Assembly: GCA_937888805.1 (NCBI GenBank)
Contig: CALBEY010000067.1
Span: forward strand, 1 to 49,105
DNA: 49,105 nucleotides
Direction of reading: 5' to 3'
DNA from: an uncultured Burkholderiaceae bacterium
Lineage (GTDB): Bacteria; Pseudomonadota; Gammaproteobacteria; Burkholderiales; Burkholderiaceae_B
Positions 1-8,953 of this stretch are shown here, piece after piece. Under the pieces are notes generated by a model that was not told where the DNA came from, searched no databases, and saw only the letters and a list, made by a program, of their open reading frames with translations. The translations under genes and the position numbers were made by a program. The first letter of the stretch is position 1, and each line of letters starts with the position of its first letter.

Positions 1-60
1 CAGGAGAAGGACCAACAGGAGAAGGACCAACAGGAGAAGGACCAACAGGAGAAGGGCCAA
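1..60. repeat. 15-bp tandem repeat encoding GPSPV units
   Basis: Four direct copies of a 15-base unit (CAGGAGAAGGACCAA on the + strand) run without spacers. The fourth has one A-to-G change. The unit length is a multiple of three. On the minus strand it encodes Gly-Pro-Ser-Pro-Val repeats in the dctM reading frame. The array runs off the window edge, so its full copy number is unknown. Confidence 0.95.
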
Positions 61-1387
61 GGCTGGGTGTCAGCGCCGGTGCTGGTGCTGGTATGACCAG
101 TGCCGTTTTGGGGGCGAAGACCAAGTCTCGCAACGCCAAACTGATACTGGGCACATAAGAAATGAGCATCAAGCAACTGATGATCACCAGCACAAACGGG
201 ATGAGGTGCTTGATGACTTTGTCTAACGACACGCGAGCCACGGTGCAGGCGGCAAACAAGTTCACCCCAAAAGGCGGGGTGATCATGCCAAGGGCTAGGT
301 TGACCACCATGATGATGCCAAAATGGATGGGGTCAATACCAAAATACATGGCCACGGGTGTCAAGATTGGGGCCAGCACGATGATGGCCGCAGAGGTTTC
401 GATGAACATGCCGATCAGAAATAGCGCACCGTTGACGCCAATCAGAAACAACGCCGGTGAACTGAGGACCACGGTTAACCATTGGCCGATTTGGTCTGGG
501 ATGCCAGCGCGTGTGATGATGAAGGCGAACAGACCCGCATTGGCGATGATGAACATGATGACGGCACTAGAAATCACGGACTTCTGCAGTGCCGTGACGA
601 CATCGCGCCAACCGAGTTCACGGTGAAAGGCGGCACCCACTAACAGCGCATAAAACACAGCAACAACCGACGCTTCAGTGGGCGTGAAGATGCCGCCGTA
701 GATCCCCCCCAAAATGATGACGGGCATGAGCAGGGCCCAACCGGCTTTTCCCGTGGCGGCAAGAACCGACAAACGGCCTTCACCATCGTGCTTACCCCAG
801 CCCTTGATGCGGCAGTAGACATGAACAAACACCATCAATGCCACGCCAATCAAAAGTCCAGGAACCACACCGGCAATAAAGAGTTCACCAATCGAGACCT
901 CAGCGGCGACACCAAACAAAATCAGTGGAATAGACGGCGGAATAACCACGCCAAGTTCGGCCGAGGTGGCTTGAAGTGCCGCGGTGTAGGGTCTGGGGTA
1001 GCCGAGGCGAACCAAGGCTGGAATGAGAATGGCGCCAATGGCGAATGTGGTGGCCACTGAGGAGCCAGACACGGCGGCAAAAATCATGCATGTCAGCACG
1101 GTGGTCATGGGCAAACCGCCTTGCACACCACCCACCAAACTTTTGGCGAACGCCACCAAACGCCCAGAAATACCTCCTTTTTCCATCAAATTGCCAGCTA
1201 GGATAAAGAACGGAATCGCCGCTAACGGAAACTTATCGATGGCGCTAAACATCTCCTTGGGCGCCATGATCAATCGGTTGTTATCAAACACCGCCAAGCC
1301 CAGAACCGCCGCACCACCAATGGATACAGCAATCGACACGCTCAGTGCGAAGCCCAGCAACATCGTGATTATCAGGGTAATGGGCAT
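1..1387 (-). CDS. dctM: TRAP transporter large permease DctM (C-terminus cut by window edge)
   Basis: This is the large membrane subunit of a TRAP transporter, which uses the Na+ gradient to import organic acids delivered by a periplasmic binding protein. The frame is open from an ATG at 1387 to the left edge, so the stop lies outside the window. The N-terminus reads MPITLIITMLLGFALSVSIA, and DctM-typical stretches follow, such as FFILAGNLMEKGGIS and GVVIPPSIPLILFG, among many hydrophobic segments. The conserved core ends near residue 430, which is the usual family length. A Pro/Ala-rich linker and tandem GPSPV pentapeptides follow from about residue 444, an unusual tail. The start lies 14 bases after the dctQ stop, so the two are co-transcribed. 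No DctP binding protein lies next to the pair inside the window. The family call is firm; the substrate is unknown. Confidence 0.9.
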   Translation of the reverse strand, partial: MPITLIITMLLGFALSVSIAVSIGGAAVLGLAVFDNNRLIMAPKEMFSAIDKFPLAAIPFFILAGNLMEKGGISGRLVAFAKSLVGGVQGGLPMTTVLTCMIFAAVSGSSVATTFAIGAILIPALVRLGYPRPYTAALQATSAELGVVIPPSIPLILFGVAAEVSIGELFIAGVVPGLLIGVALMVFVHVYCRIKGWGKHDGEGRLSVLAATGKAGWALLMPVIILGGIYGGIFTPTEASVVAVFYALLVGAAFHRELGWRDVVTALQKSVISSAVIMFIIANAGLFAFIITRAGIPDQIGQWLTVVLSSPALFLIGVNGALFLIGMFIETSAAIIVLAPILTPVAMYFGIDPIHFGIIMVVNLALGMITPPFGVNLFAACTVARVSLDKVIKHLIPFVLVIISCLMLISYVPSISLALRDLVFAPKTALVIPAPAPALTPSLGPSPVGPSPVGPSPVGPSP

Positions 1388-1401
1388 GCAAATCCGTTAC
1401 T

Positions 1402-1938
1402 TCAGTCGGTGAAGGTGTTCTCTGCGTTCATCAGAACCGGTGTCGGTGGGTCAAGGTAGTGTGCAACCACGGCCAACATGCCCAGGGCGGCGCCAAACGG
1501 TATTGCCGCATAAGCCCATGCCATAGAAATTTCGATACTGGCAAAGCTCTGAAATCGAACCCGCCAGGCCAGTGAGAGGCCAAACCATAAGATAGTTGCT
1601 AAAAAAGAGAAAGTCGCCAGCGCAATAAAAAGCCGCAGTGCATCATGCCAGCAGCCTTTAGCGATGCGAAGCATCAAGTCCACTGAGACGAGTGCGCCTT
1701 GACGAATCGCCACCACCATACCCAGCATCACACACCAAATCAGCAGGCGGCGCATCACTTCCTCGGTCCACACGGAGGGTTGCGACAAAATGAAACGGGT
1801 TGTCACCTGCCAGAGCCCCAAGCAACTGATGACGGCCAACAGTGTGGTGGCCACAGCAAAGGACAATCGGGTCAACCATCGATCAAGAGTAAGAATGAGT
1901 GAGCGCATCCAGCGTATATTAGTCTCTGCACATGCCAT
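1402..1938 (-). CDS. dctQ: TRAP transporter small permease DctQ
   Basis: This is the small four-helix membrane subunit of the TRAP transporter, which partners DctM. The 178-residue product has four hydrophobic segments, at roughly residues 22-46, 63-80, 100-125 and 138-160. It carries the family pattern around residues 53-72 (SVWTEEVMRRLLIWCVMLG), matching the usual W-x-EE-x-x-R-x-x-x-x-W signature. The length is normal. The start at 1938 has an AGG only three bases upstream, so an internal ATG at residue 11 is an alternative. It is followed closely by dctM. Only about 41 bases separate it from the divergent thioesterase gene, so the two promoters must overlap or lie inside the genes. Confidence 0.88.
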   Translation of the reverse strand: MACAETNIRWMRSLILTLDRWLTRLSFAVATTLLAVISCLGLWQVTTRFILSQPSVWTEEVMRRLLIWCVMLGMVVAIRQGALVSVDLMLRIAKGCWHDALRLFIALATFSFLATILWFGLSLAWRVRFQSFASIEISMAWAYAAIPFGAALGMLAVVAHYLDPPTPVLMNAENTFTD

Positions 1939-1979
1939 TTGCCTAAGGTGGTGTACCAGTCAGAAGGAAACCATTAGTC

Positions 1980-2456
1980 ATGCGATCAGATTTTGCATTT
2001 CATCACCAGCACCGTGTGCGTTGGTCAGAATGCGACCCTCAGTGGGTGGTTTTTAATGGCCATTACTTGACCTTTTTCGACGTGGCCATTACCGAATACA
2101 CCCGTGCTGTGGGCCTGCCCAGCGTGATGGCGCAGCAAAGTTCGGGTGCGCAGTACTTTGCGCGCAAAGCCACCATTGAATATCATGCACCAGCCAAGTA
2201 CGACGATATGCTCGATATTTGTGTGCGCTTGGCGTCTCTCGGTCGCAGTAGCGTGCGTTTCGTGATTGAGGTGTATCGGGATCAGGCGCTTTTGACCACA
2301 GGGGAATTGATCTACGTCTATGTCGACACGGCTTTGGGGGCGAGTGTTGCTTTACCCGAGGCGCAGCGAGCCGCGATTTTGGCATTTGAGATCGTACCGG
2401 TAACAATCGGGGCATCGGGTGTGGACGGGCCTTCAGAGATAAAAACAAAAATTTAA
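1980..2456 (+). CDS. Acyl-CoA thioesterase, 4HBT (hot-dog) family
   Basis: The 158-residue protein matches the YbgC/4-hydroxybenzoyl-CoA thioesterase type, cytosolic hot-dog enzymes that hydrolyse acyl-CoA thioesters. The signature near the N-terminus reads VRWSECDPQWVVFNGHYLTF, with the expected catalytic Asp at residue 19 followed by the N-x-x-Y-x-x-F/W helix start. An AAGGA lies about 13 bases upstream of the ATG, a little far for an ideal ribosome binding site. The gene is divergent from dctQ and ends 15 bases before the dehydrogenase gene at 2472, so those two genes probably form an operon. The acyl-CoA substrate cannot be told from the sequence. Confidence 0.82.
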   Translation: MRSDFAFHHQHRVRWSECDPQWVVFNGHYLTFFDVAITEYTRAVGLPSVMAQQSSGAQYFARKATIEYHAPAKYDDMLDICVRLASLGRSSVRFVIEVYRDQALLTTGELIYVYVDTALGASVALPEAQRAAILAFEIVPVTIGASGVDGPSEIKTKI

Positions 2457-2471
2457 TGGTGAGTTATTGAC

Positions 2472-3461
2472 ATGAACATTCTTATCACCGGCGGTGCTGG
2501 TTTTTTAGGGTCAAAGCTGGCCAAAACCCTGTTGGAAATTGGGTCACTTTCGAATCGACCCATTGTGTCGTTGGTCCTGACCGATCGCGTTGAGCAGGGC
2601 GACCCAGCCATTAGTCGTGATCCGCGAGTCACAACGCACACGGGTGACTTGCTTGAAGCGTTGCCGGTTTTGTTTGACACGCCTTTTTATCCTTTTGATG
2701 TGGTGTTTCACTTGGCCTCAGCCGTATCGGGCGAGTGTGAGGCAGACTTTTCTCTGGGCTTACGCGCCAATCTGGCCACCACAGAGCATTTGTTGGAATA
2801 CCTCAGGCGCCAAACTGAACAACATGGGGTAGTGACGCAATTGTTCTTTGCCAGTTCAGTGGCGGTCTTTGGTGGTGATTCAGGCGTGCCAATGCCAGCC
2901 GTCATCACGGACGGTACACTGGCTGTGCCGCAATCGAGCTATGGTATTCACAAATTTATTTGTGAGCAGTTAATTGCGGATTACACCCGCAAAGGTTTTA
3001 TCGACGGGCGGGCGGCTCGACTCATGACCGTGTCTGTTCGCCTGGGTCGCCCCAATGGCGCGGCTTCTGGTTTTTTGTCTGGCATGATTCGAGAGCCTTT
3101 GGCAGGAGAACAGACCATCTGTCCCGTTCATCCCCAAACTCGCGTGGCCTTGGCTTCGCCAGAGAACACCATCAAAGGCATCTTGACGGTCATGCAAGCC
3201 TCACGAGAGAACTTGCAGGGGCGCACGGCCATCAACTTGCCGGCGCTGACCGTTAGCATTGCCCAAATGCGGCAAGCACTTATCGATATCGCAGGCACTG
3301 AAACGGCTGACCTAATACGGTTTGAGCCTGATGAGGCGATTGCCCGAATCGTGGGTGGTTGGCCCGCGCAGTTTGAATGCACGCGCGCTGCGGCCCTCGG
3401 TTTGAAGCCAGACGCATCGTATGACAGCGTGATTCAACAATACATTGATTCGTTGGCATGA
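2472..3461 (+). CDS. denD: NAD-dependent epimerase/dehydratase family, D-erythronate dehydrogenase-like
   Basis: This is an extended short-chain dehydrogenase with a Rossmann motif GGAGFLG at residues 7-13, a serine stretch ASSVAVFGG near 127-135 and the catalytic Tyr157-x3-Lys161 (SSYGIHK). Its length of 329 residues and overall look fit the D-erythronate dehydrogenase (DenD) subgroup, which oxidises D-erythronate to 2-oxo-tetronate. That subgroup often occurs near TRAP transporter genes, as here. The partner enzymes OtnI, OtnK and OtnC are not in the window, so the substrate is inference. An AGGA-like site is not obvious; the ATG at 2472 lies just behind the thioesterase stop. It could also be a generic sugar-nucleotide epimerase, though that is less likely. 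Confidence 0.72.
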   Translation: MNILITGGAGFLGSKLAKTLLEIGSLSNRPIVSLVLTDRVEQGDPAISRDPRVTTHTGDLLEALPVLFDTPFYPFDVVFHLASAVSGECEADFSLGLRANLATTEHLLEYLRRQTEQHGVVTQLFFASSVAVFGGDSGVPMPAVITDGTLAVPQSSYGIHKFICEQLIADYTRKGFIDGRAARLMTVSVRLGRPNGAASGFLSGMIREPLAGEQTICPVHPQTRVALASPENTIKGILTVMQASRENLQGRTAINLPALTVSIAQMRQALIDIAGTETADLIRFEPDEAIARIVGGWPAQFECTRAAALGLKPDASYDSVIQQYIDSLA

Positions 3462-3570
3462 CATAGGCGAAGGCAGGGGTTTAAAGGATCGAAGAGCCCT
3501 GTGTCGTTGTCACCAAAACGTCACTGAAGTGTCATGGTCTTGTCAAAAGGGCTGGGCATGATAACGACTC

Positions 3571-4425
3571 ATGAACGATCCTCACCCTGCAACACCAGCT
3601 CGCGCTCCTGCTCACTACCGGGCCATCTGGATTTCCGACGTGCACTTGGGTACAGCGGGATGCAAGGCGGAATTTTTGCTGGATTTTTTACGCTTCAATG
3701 AGTCTTGGGAGCTGTATCTGGTCGGTGACATCATTGACGGCTGGCAACTTAAAAAGAATTGGTACTGGAAGCAATCTCACAACGATGTGGTGCAAAAAGT
3801 GTTGCGCAAGTCTCGCAAGGGCACTCGCGTGACCTATGTGGCGGGTAATCACGATGAAGTCTTGCGTCAATTCATTGGCATGGCTTTTGGTGAAATCCGC
3901 ATCGTTAACGAAACCACTCACCATTTACTCGATGGACGTAAGTTATGGGTCACCCATGGTGACTTTTTCGACGGGATCATTCAGCACGCCAAGTGGTTGG
4001 CGTATTTGGGCGATAGCCTCTACACACTGATACTCAAACTCAATGATGCGTATAACCGTACCCGTCACCGGCTGGGGATGTCTTACTGGTCTTTGTCGCA
4101 GTATTTGAAGCATCGTGTCAAAAACGCCGTGTCCTTTATCACCGAGTTTGAACAAGTTTTGGTCAATGAGGCGCGCCGCCGGGGGTTTGATGGCGTGGTT
4201 TGCGGACACATTCACAAAGCCGAAATTCGCATGATTGAGGACGTCCTGTATTGCAACGATGGCGATTGGGTAGAAAGCCTGTCGGCACTTGTTGAGACCC
4301 ACGAAGGCGAGCTCAAATTGATCCATTGGCCTTATCGCGCCCAAGCCGGTGAAAAGGAAACTGAAGATGACCGTTCAACAGCCGATTCAAACCTTACTGC
4401 AAACCCCTTTGCCCAACAAAGTTAA
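3571..4425 (+). CDS. LpxH-like calcineurin metallophosphoesterase
   Basis: The product is a COG2908-type metallophosphoesterase related to UDP-2,3-diacylglucosamine diphosphatase, the lipid A pathway enzyme LpxH. All metal-binding motifs are present: ISDVHLG (Asp23, His25), VGDIIDG (Asp53), AGNHDE (Asn93, His94), WVTHGDFFD and VCGHIHKAE. At 284 residues it is longer than E. coli LpxH (about 240) and matches the LpxH-like paralogue often paired with a glycosyltransferase. It overlaps the next gene, which suggests translational coupling and a joint role in envelope or glycolipid metabolism. Whether it is the essential lipid A enzyme or a paralogue cannot be told here. Confidence 0.82.
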   Translation: MNDPHPATPARAPAHYRAIWISDVHLGTAGCKAEFLLDFLRFNESWELYLVGDIIDGWQLKKNWYWKQSHNDVVQKVLRKSRKGTRVTYVAGNHDEVLRQFIGMAFGEIRIVNETTHHLLDGRKLWVTHGDFFDGIIQHAKWLAYLGDSLYTLILKLNDAYNRTRHRLGMSYWSLSQYLKHRVKNAVSFITEFEQVLVNEARRRGFDGVVCGHIHKAEIRMIEDVLYCNDGDWVESLSALVETHEGELKLIHWPYRAQAGEKETEDDRSTADSNLTANPFAQQS

Positions 4426-5455
4426 GGCCCAAGCCATTAAAAAACTCTTGATCGTGACCGATGCCTGGAAGCCCCAAGTCAATGGGGTGGTGAGAACGCT
4501 TGGCAATACCCGCACCCACTTACAAGACTTGGGCATTGAGGTCGAGATGCTGACGCCGCAGGCATTTAAGACCTTGCCGTGTCCGAGTTACCCGGAAATA
4601 CGCTTGTCATTGACCACCCGCGGGCGGGTGCAACAAATGATCGAAGCCATCAATCCTGATGCCTTGCATATCGCCACTGAAGGCCCATTGGGGTGGGCAG
4701 CTCGTGGTGCGGCGCTAAAGCGTGGTTGGGCGTTCACCACGGCTTACCACACGCGTTTTCCTGAATACGTTAATGCCCGCATTGGTGTTCCTTTAAGTTG
4801 GTCTTACGCACTGTTTAGGCGCTTTCACGCCGCGGCAAGTTCGGTGCTTGCCCCAACCCCAGCGATTGTTGAAGACCTACGCACGCGAGGGTTTCGCCAC
4901 GTGGTGCATTGGACGCGGGGCGTGGATCATGCGATCTTTTACCCGCGGATTGAGCAAAAACCACCCAATAAAATGAATCCGATTTTTCTCTATGCCGGTC
5001 GATTGGCTATAGAAAAAAATGTTGAAGCGTTTTTACGCTTGGATTTGCCGGGTCAAAAATGGGTGGCTGGTGAAGGTCCCATGACGACTTCTTTGAAGAA
5101 AAAGTACCCCAATGCCAGGTACATTGGTGTGGTCTCACAAGATGAATTGGCTCATCTTTACAGCCAAGCTGACGTTTTTGTGTTTCCAAGTCTGACCGAT
5201 ACTTTTGGGTTGGTCATGGCAGAAGCCATGGCCTGCGGCTTACCGGTTGCCGCGTTCCCTGTCATGGGACCGATTGATGTGGTGGGGCAAAGCGGTGCTG
5301 GCGTTTTGGATGAGGACTTACGGGCAGCTTGCCTGGCTTGTCTTGATATTTCGCGCGATAAAGCCACCGCTCGCGCAAACCAGTTCACGTGGTCGGTGGC
5401 AACCGATCAGTTTTTCGCAGCACTCAAGCCCATGCGTGTACGAAGTGAGTCGTAG
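4367..5455 (+). CDS. GT4-family glycosyltransferase (MgtA/PimB-like)
   Basis: This is a GT-B-fold glycosyltransferase of family 4 that resembles GDP-mannose-dependent alpha-mannosyltransferases. The N-terminal domain starts with LLIVTDAWKPQVNGVVRT. The donor-binding domain carries YAGRLAIEKNVEAFL and the SLTDTFGLVMAEAMACGLPV stretch typical of this subgroup. I chose the ATG at 4367 because AAGGA at 4354-4358 lies 8 bases before it; a GTG at 4349 is also possible. The gene overlaps the upstream phosphoesterase by 59 bases, so they are coupled. Its 3' end overlaps the convergent ClC gene by 49 bases. The acceptor is unknown; a lipid or lipopolysaccharide precursor is plausible given the neighbour. 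Confidence 0.85.
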   Translation: MTVQQPIQTLLQTPLPNKVKAQAIKKLLIVTDAWKPQVNGVVRTLGNTRTHLQDLGIEVEMLTPQAFKTLPCPSYPEIRLSLTTRGRVQQMIEAINPDALHIATEGPLGWAARGAALKRGWAFTTAYHTRFPEYVNARIGVPLSWSYALFRRFHAAASSVLAPTPAIVEDLRTRGFRHVVHWTRGVDHAIFYPRIEQKPPNKMNPIFLYAGRLAIEKNVEAFLRLDLPGQKWVAGEGPMTTSLKKKYPNARYIGVVSQDELAHLYSQADVFVFPSLTDTFGLVMAEAMACGLPVAAFPVMGPIDVVGQSGAGVLDEDLRAACLACLDISRDKATARANQFTWSVATDQFFAALKPMRVRSES

Positions 5456-6741
5456 ATCGGTTCGCCGCGCAAGAGGCTCGCGACCAAAGCGGCCATCACA
5501 CTGGCAATCAGCAATGGAATCATGAGAGAAACCGTGCCACTCATCTCACAGATCAATAAGATACCCGTCACGGGAGCACGAACCACCGCGGTAAAAAAAG
5601 CCGCCATGCCAACCAGCGCGAAGGCGCTTGGGCTCAGCAAGTCAGTGGCGGGCATGATAACGTTGGCGCCTGAGGCAAACAACGCACCGGTTGCCGCCCC
5701 GACAAGCAATAGCGGTGCGAACAACCCGCCGGGTGTTCCCATCGAATAGGACAAAGGTCCCAGCACCCAACGCACCAGTAGCAACACCAATAACGCACTC
5801 ATGCCCAGTTGGCCCGCCAAAATGGTGTTGACCTGCAACTCACCACCACCGACCCATTGCGGTTGCCAATAAGCCACCAGCCCAATCAATGCGCCAATGA
5901 CGCCTGCTTTGACCACAGGAGAGACTTTGCGGGCGGTATTGTTAAAAAGATTCAAACCCAATAAGACACTCTTGTTATAAAGCACGCCCAAGCCACCGAC
6001 CAAAGCCCCAAAAACGACGAATAGCATTAGATCAACCGTGCTGGTGGTTAAAAAATCGCTCACCAGAAATTCGACTTCATTACCAAAGTAGCTCCGGTAA
6101 ACTGCCATGGCGGTGGCAATGGCAACCAAGGTTGTCAGCACGCGGCGCATGGTCGTGCGGTGCGCCACCTCTTCAATGACGAAGGCCGCGCCAGACAGCG
6201 GCGCGTTGAAAGCCACCGATAGGCCGCAACCGGCAACCGCGGTGTACAGCATCGATCGATCGCTCTGACTGAAGCCGAATAATCTGCCGCACTGTGTGCC
6301 GATAACAGCGGCCATTTGAATGGTTGGACCTTCGCGGCCAAGTGCCAAACCCGGGATCATGGCTAACAAACCGCCGAGGTATTTGATCGGCAGTACACGT
6401 AGTGGGGCTGGTTCGGCTTGTTCGCGCATAACCGCTTCAACGTGTTGCACGCCGCTGCCGGCGGCGCTTGGCGCGTAGGTGACCAACCAGCGAGCGATGG
6501 CCACACTCGTGGCAACGACCACCATGGCGGCAAGCCAGCCGGGCAGACCCAAAAAACCGTTTGTTTTCCAGTGCGCGAGCAGTGCCAAGAAACCAGCGCC
6601 GCCGTGTGTCAGCAGCCAGTGAAAACTGCCGCCAACCAAGCCCACCAAAACACCCGCCACCGCCGCCACTGCCAAAAGCGGAATAAGTGCACGCGTCATG
6701 CTGCCAAACGATTCGTCGTCTTGAGCGTTGCCCTGAGCCAT
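5407..6741 (-). CDS. ClC-family chloride channel / H+/Cl- antiporter
   Basis: This is a 444-residue multispanning ClC protein. It carries GREGPTIQ (the gating glutamate, residue 137), FNAPLSGAAFVIEEV (the internal proton glutamate) and the GGLFAPLLLVGAATG pore motif. Both proton-pathway glutamates are kept, which indicates an H+/Cl- antiporter rather than a passive channel. The first selectivity loop reads GSGVQ instead of the common GSGIP, so the pore serine is kept but the isoleucine and proline are changed. The ATG at 6741 has an AGGAT site upstream. It reads toward the glycosyltransferase and overlaps its end. The likely job is chloride or proton homeostasis in the inner membrane. Confidence 0.92.
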   Translation of the reverse strand: MAQGNAQDDESFGSMTRALIPLLAVAAVAGVLVGLVGGSFHWLLTHGGAGFLALLAHWKTNGFLGLPGWLAAMVVVATSVAIARWLVTYAPSAAGSGVQHVEAVMREQAEPAPLRVLPIKYLGGLLAMIPGLALGREGPTIQMAAVIGTQCGRLFGFSQSDRSMLYTAVAGCGLSVAFNAPLSGAAFVIEEVAHRTTMRRVLTTLVAIATAMAVYRSYFGNEVEFLVSDFLTTSTVDLMLFVVFGALVGGLGVLYNKSVLLGLNLFNNTARKVSPVVKAGVIGALIGLVAYWQPQWVGGGELQVNTILAGQLGMSALLVLLLVRWVLGPLSYSMGTPGGLFAPLLLVGAATGALFASGANVIMPATDLLSPSAFALVGMAAFFTAVVRAPVTGILLICEMSGTVSLMIPLLIASVMAALVASLLRGEPIYDSLRTRMGLSAAKN

Positions 6742-6927
6742 TCACGATCCTCTGAAGTATTTGGTAATGCGATGACGAATCGTAACCGGTGCCGATTTGT
6801 TTGTGCAGAGCGCTGAAAAATCAGGGGTTTACGGCTAAGACCATGGTCGTGTCTCATGATTGGGCACGCGGGACTGTTTCACGGTGCTAATATTCACGCT
6901 TCTTGATCTGAAAACCGACACAAAAAA

Positions 6928-8793
6928 ATGGTAGAGACAATGAACGTCAATGCGCCGGATTATGTCAAACACGAAGGTTTGAAGCGCTGGGTCGCTGAAA
7001 TCGCCGCCAAGACCAAACCAAGACGCATCGTCTGGTGTGACGGCTCTGAGCAAGAGTACGCCGAACTGTGCGCTGAGATGGTGGCTGCGGGCACGCTCAT
7101 TGCCTTAAACGCGGAAAAACGCCCGAATTCGTTTTTGGCTCGCTCGGCACCGGATGACGTGGCACGGGTCGAAGATCGAACCTTCATTTGTACCCCAAAC
7201 CAGTCAGATGCCGGCCCGACCAACAATTGGATGGCGCCTGATGACATGCGTCAAACGCTAGACGGCTTATTTGACGGTTGTATGCAGGGCAGAACGCTTT
7301 ATGTGGTTCCTTTTTCGATGGGGCCTTTGGGTTCTCCCATTGCTCAAATTGGCATTGAGCTCAGTGACTCCGCTTATGTTGCGGTCAACATGCGATTGAT
7401 GACCCGCATGGGTCGTGCCGTCTACGACGTCCTTGGTGTTGACGGCGAGTTTGTGCCCTGTGTTCACACGGTTGGCGCCCCATTGGCTGTGGGTCAAGCT
7501 GACGTGGCATGGCCGTGCAACAGTACCAAGTACATTGTTCACTTTCCGCAAACGCGCGAGATTTGGTCTTACGGATCCGGGTATGGTGGCAATGCGCTGT
7601 TGGGCAAAAAATGCTTTGCCTTGCGAATTGCGTCGACGATGGGCCGGGCGGCGGCTGATCAGGCAGACTCACCAGGCTGGTTAGCCGAGCATATGCTGAT
7701 CCTTGGGGTGCAAGCGCCTTGGGGCAAGAAGTACCATGTGGCTGCGGCTTTCCCATCGGCCTGTGGGAAAACAAATTTTGCGATGTTGATTCCACCGGCT
7801 GGCTTGTCTGACCAGGGCTGGAAAATAACCACCATTGGTGATGATATTGCTTGGATCAAACCCGACGCCAATGGTCGATTGCGCGCCATTAATCCGGAAG
7901 CCGGTTACTTCGGTGTCGCGCCCGGAACCAACGAGCAGTCAAACTTTAATTGCATGGCATCGCTTAAAGAGAACGTGATCTTCACCAATGTGGCGCTGAC
8001 CGATGACGGTGACGTTTGGTGGGAAGGCATGACCAAAACACCACCGGCGCATTGCATTGACTGGCGTGGCAACGATTGGACGCCAGAAGTGGCAAAAAAG
8101 GACGGCATCAAGGCGGCCCATCCCAATGCTCGGTTCACCGTTAGCGCCATTCAAAACCCTGTTTTGGATGAAGCTTGGGATGACCCCGCTGGTGTTGAAA
8201 TTGACGCCTTCATCTTTGGTGGTCGACGCTCATCGACGGTGCCACTGGTCACTGAGGCACGCAGTTGGGAAGAGGGTGTCTACATGGCAGCAACCATGGG
8301 ATCAGAGACCACAGCGGCTGCCATGGGTAAGCAGGGTGTCGTTCGTCGTGATCCATTTGCCATGTTGCCTTTCTGTGGTTACAACATGTCCAATTACTTC
8401 TCTCATTGGCTACAGTTGGGTGCGCAGATTGAGGCCACTGGTGTGGCATTGCCGAAGATTTTCTGCGTCAATTGGTTTCGTACCGATGAGCAGGGCCGAT
8501 TTGTTTGGCCAGGCTTCAGTGAAAACGCCCGCGTTCTGAAGTGGATGCTCGCGCGTATTGAAAACAATGCTGGCGGTATTGAGCACGTCTTTGGTGTGAC
8601 GCCACGCTATGAGGACTTGGATTGGTCGGGATTGAATTTCTCTGAGGATTTGTTTAAGGCGATCACATCAATCGAGACAGATGCTTGGAAGCAGGAATTC
8701 AAGTTACATGACGAACTGTTTGAGACGCTTGCCGAAGGGTTGCCGCCAAATTTACTCAAAATTCGCGGTGAGCTAGAGGCCCGACTGGGATAA
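6928..8793 (+). CDS. pckG: Phosphoenolpyruvate carboxykinase (GTP)
   Basis: The enzyme converts oxaloacetate and GTP to phosphoenolpyruvate, CO2 and GDP, the first committed step of gluconeogenesis. The 621-residue length is standard for the GTP-dependent family. The P-loop FPSACGKT lies at residues 275-282 and includes the reactive Cys279 typical of this family. Other family stretches are [18 protein letters not shown] and [12 protein letters not shown]. Two in-frame ATGs (6928 and 6940) compete for the start and neither has a strong Shine-Dalgarno sequence. The gene ends in a clear intrinsic terminator and is followed by pyruvate kinase, so enzymes acting at PEP in opposite directions are neighbours but separately terminated. 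Confidence 0.97.
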   Translation: MVETMNVNAPDYVKHEGLKRWVAEIAAKTKPRRIVWCDGSEQEYAELCAEMVAAGTLIALNAEKRPNSFLARSAPDDVARVEDRTFICTPNQSDAGPTNNWMAPDDMRQTLDGLFDGCMQGRTLYVVPFSMGPLGSPIAQIGIELSDSAYVAVNMRLMTRMGRAVYDVLGVDGEFVPCVHTVGAPLAVGQADVAWPCNSTKYIVHFPQTREIWSYGSGYGGNALLGKKCFALRIASTMGRAAADQADSPGWLAEHMLILGVQAPWGKKYHVAAAFPSACGKTNFAMLIPPAGLSDQGWKITTIGDDIAWIKPDANGRLRAINPEAGYFGVAPGTNEQSNFNCMASLKENVIFTNVALTDDGDVWWEGMTKTPPAHCIDWRGNDWTPEVAKKDGIKAAHPNARFTVSAIQNPVLDEAWDDPAGVEIDAFIFGGRRSSTVPLVTEARSWEEGVYMAATMGSETTAAAMGKQGVVRRDPFAMLPFCGYNMSNYFSHWLQLGAQIEATGVALPKIFCVNWFRTDEQGRFVWPGFSENARVLKWMLARIENNAGGIEHVFGVTPRYEDLDWSGLNFSEDLFKAITSIETDAWKQEFKLHDELFETLAEGLPPNLLKIRGELEARLG

Positions 8794-8813
8794 TTGCACC
8801 CTCTTGAGGCCAC

Positions 8814-8844
8814 AAAACCCATCATTTTGGTGGGTTTTTTTTTT
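8814..8844 (+). terminator. Intrinsic terminator of pckG
   Basis: A hairpin with arms AACCCATCA and TGGTGGGTT (one G-U pair) is followed directly by a run of about ten T, 21 bases after the pckG stop. It separates pckG from the pyruvate kinase gene. Confidence 0.9.
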
Positions 8845-8953
8845 AAAAAAATGTTGTTGGCGCGCATCGGTTGCGATCTTTGTCATTCGATGGCTTAATC
8901 TAAGCGTATTGGTTCAAAGACATTAAAACCCTATCCATTGCCCGAGGTGGCTC

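Noticed and set aside
1..60. Possible CRISPR or other spacer repeat array
   Set aside because: The 15-base units are directly adjacent with no spacers, and they keep the dctM reading frame as GPSPV codons.
162..1412. Plus-strand open frames opposite dctM (162-626, 788-1060, 1023-1412)
   Set aside because: They are antisense shadows of a clear DctM frame and have no family-like sequence.
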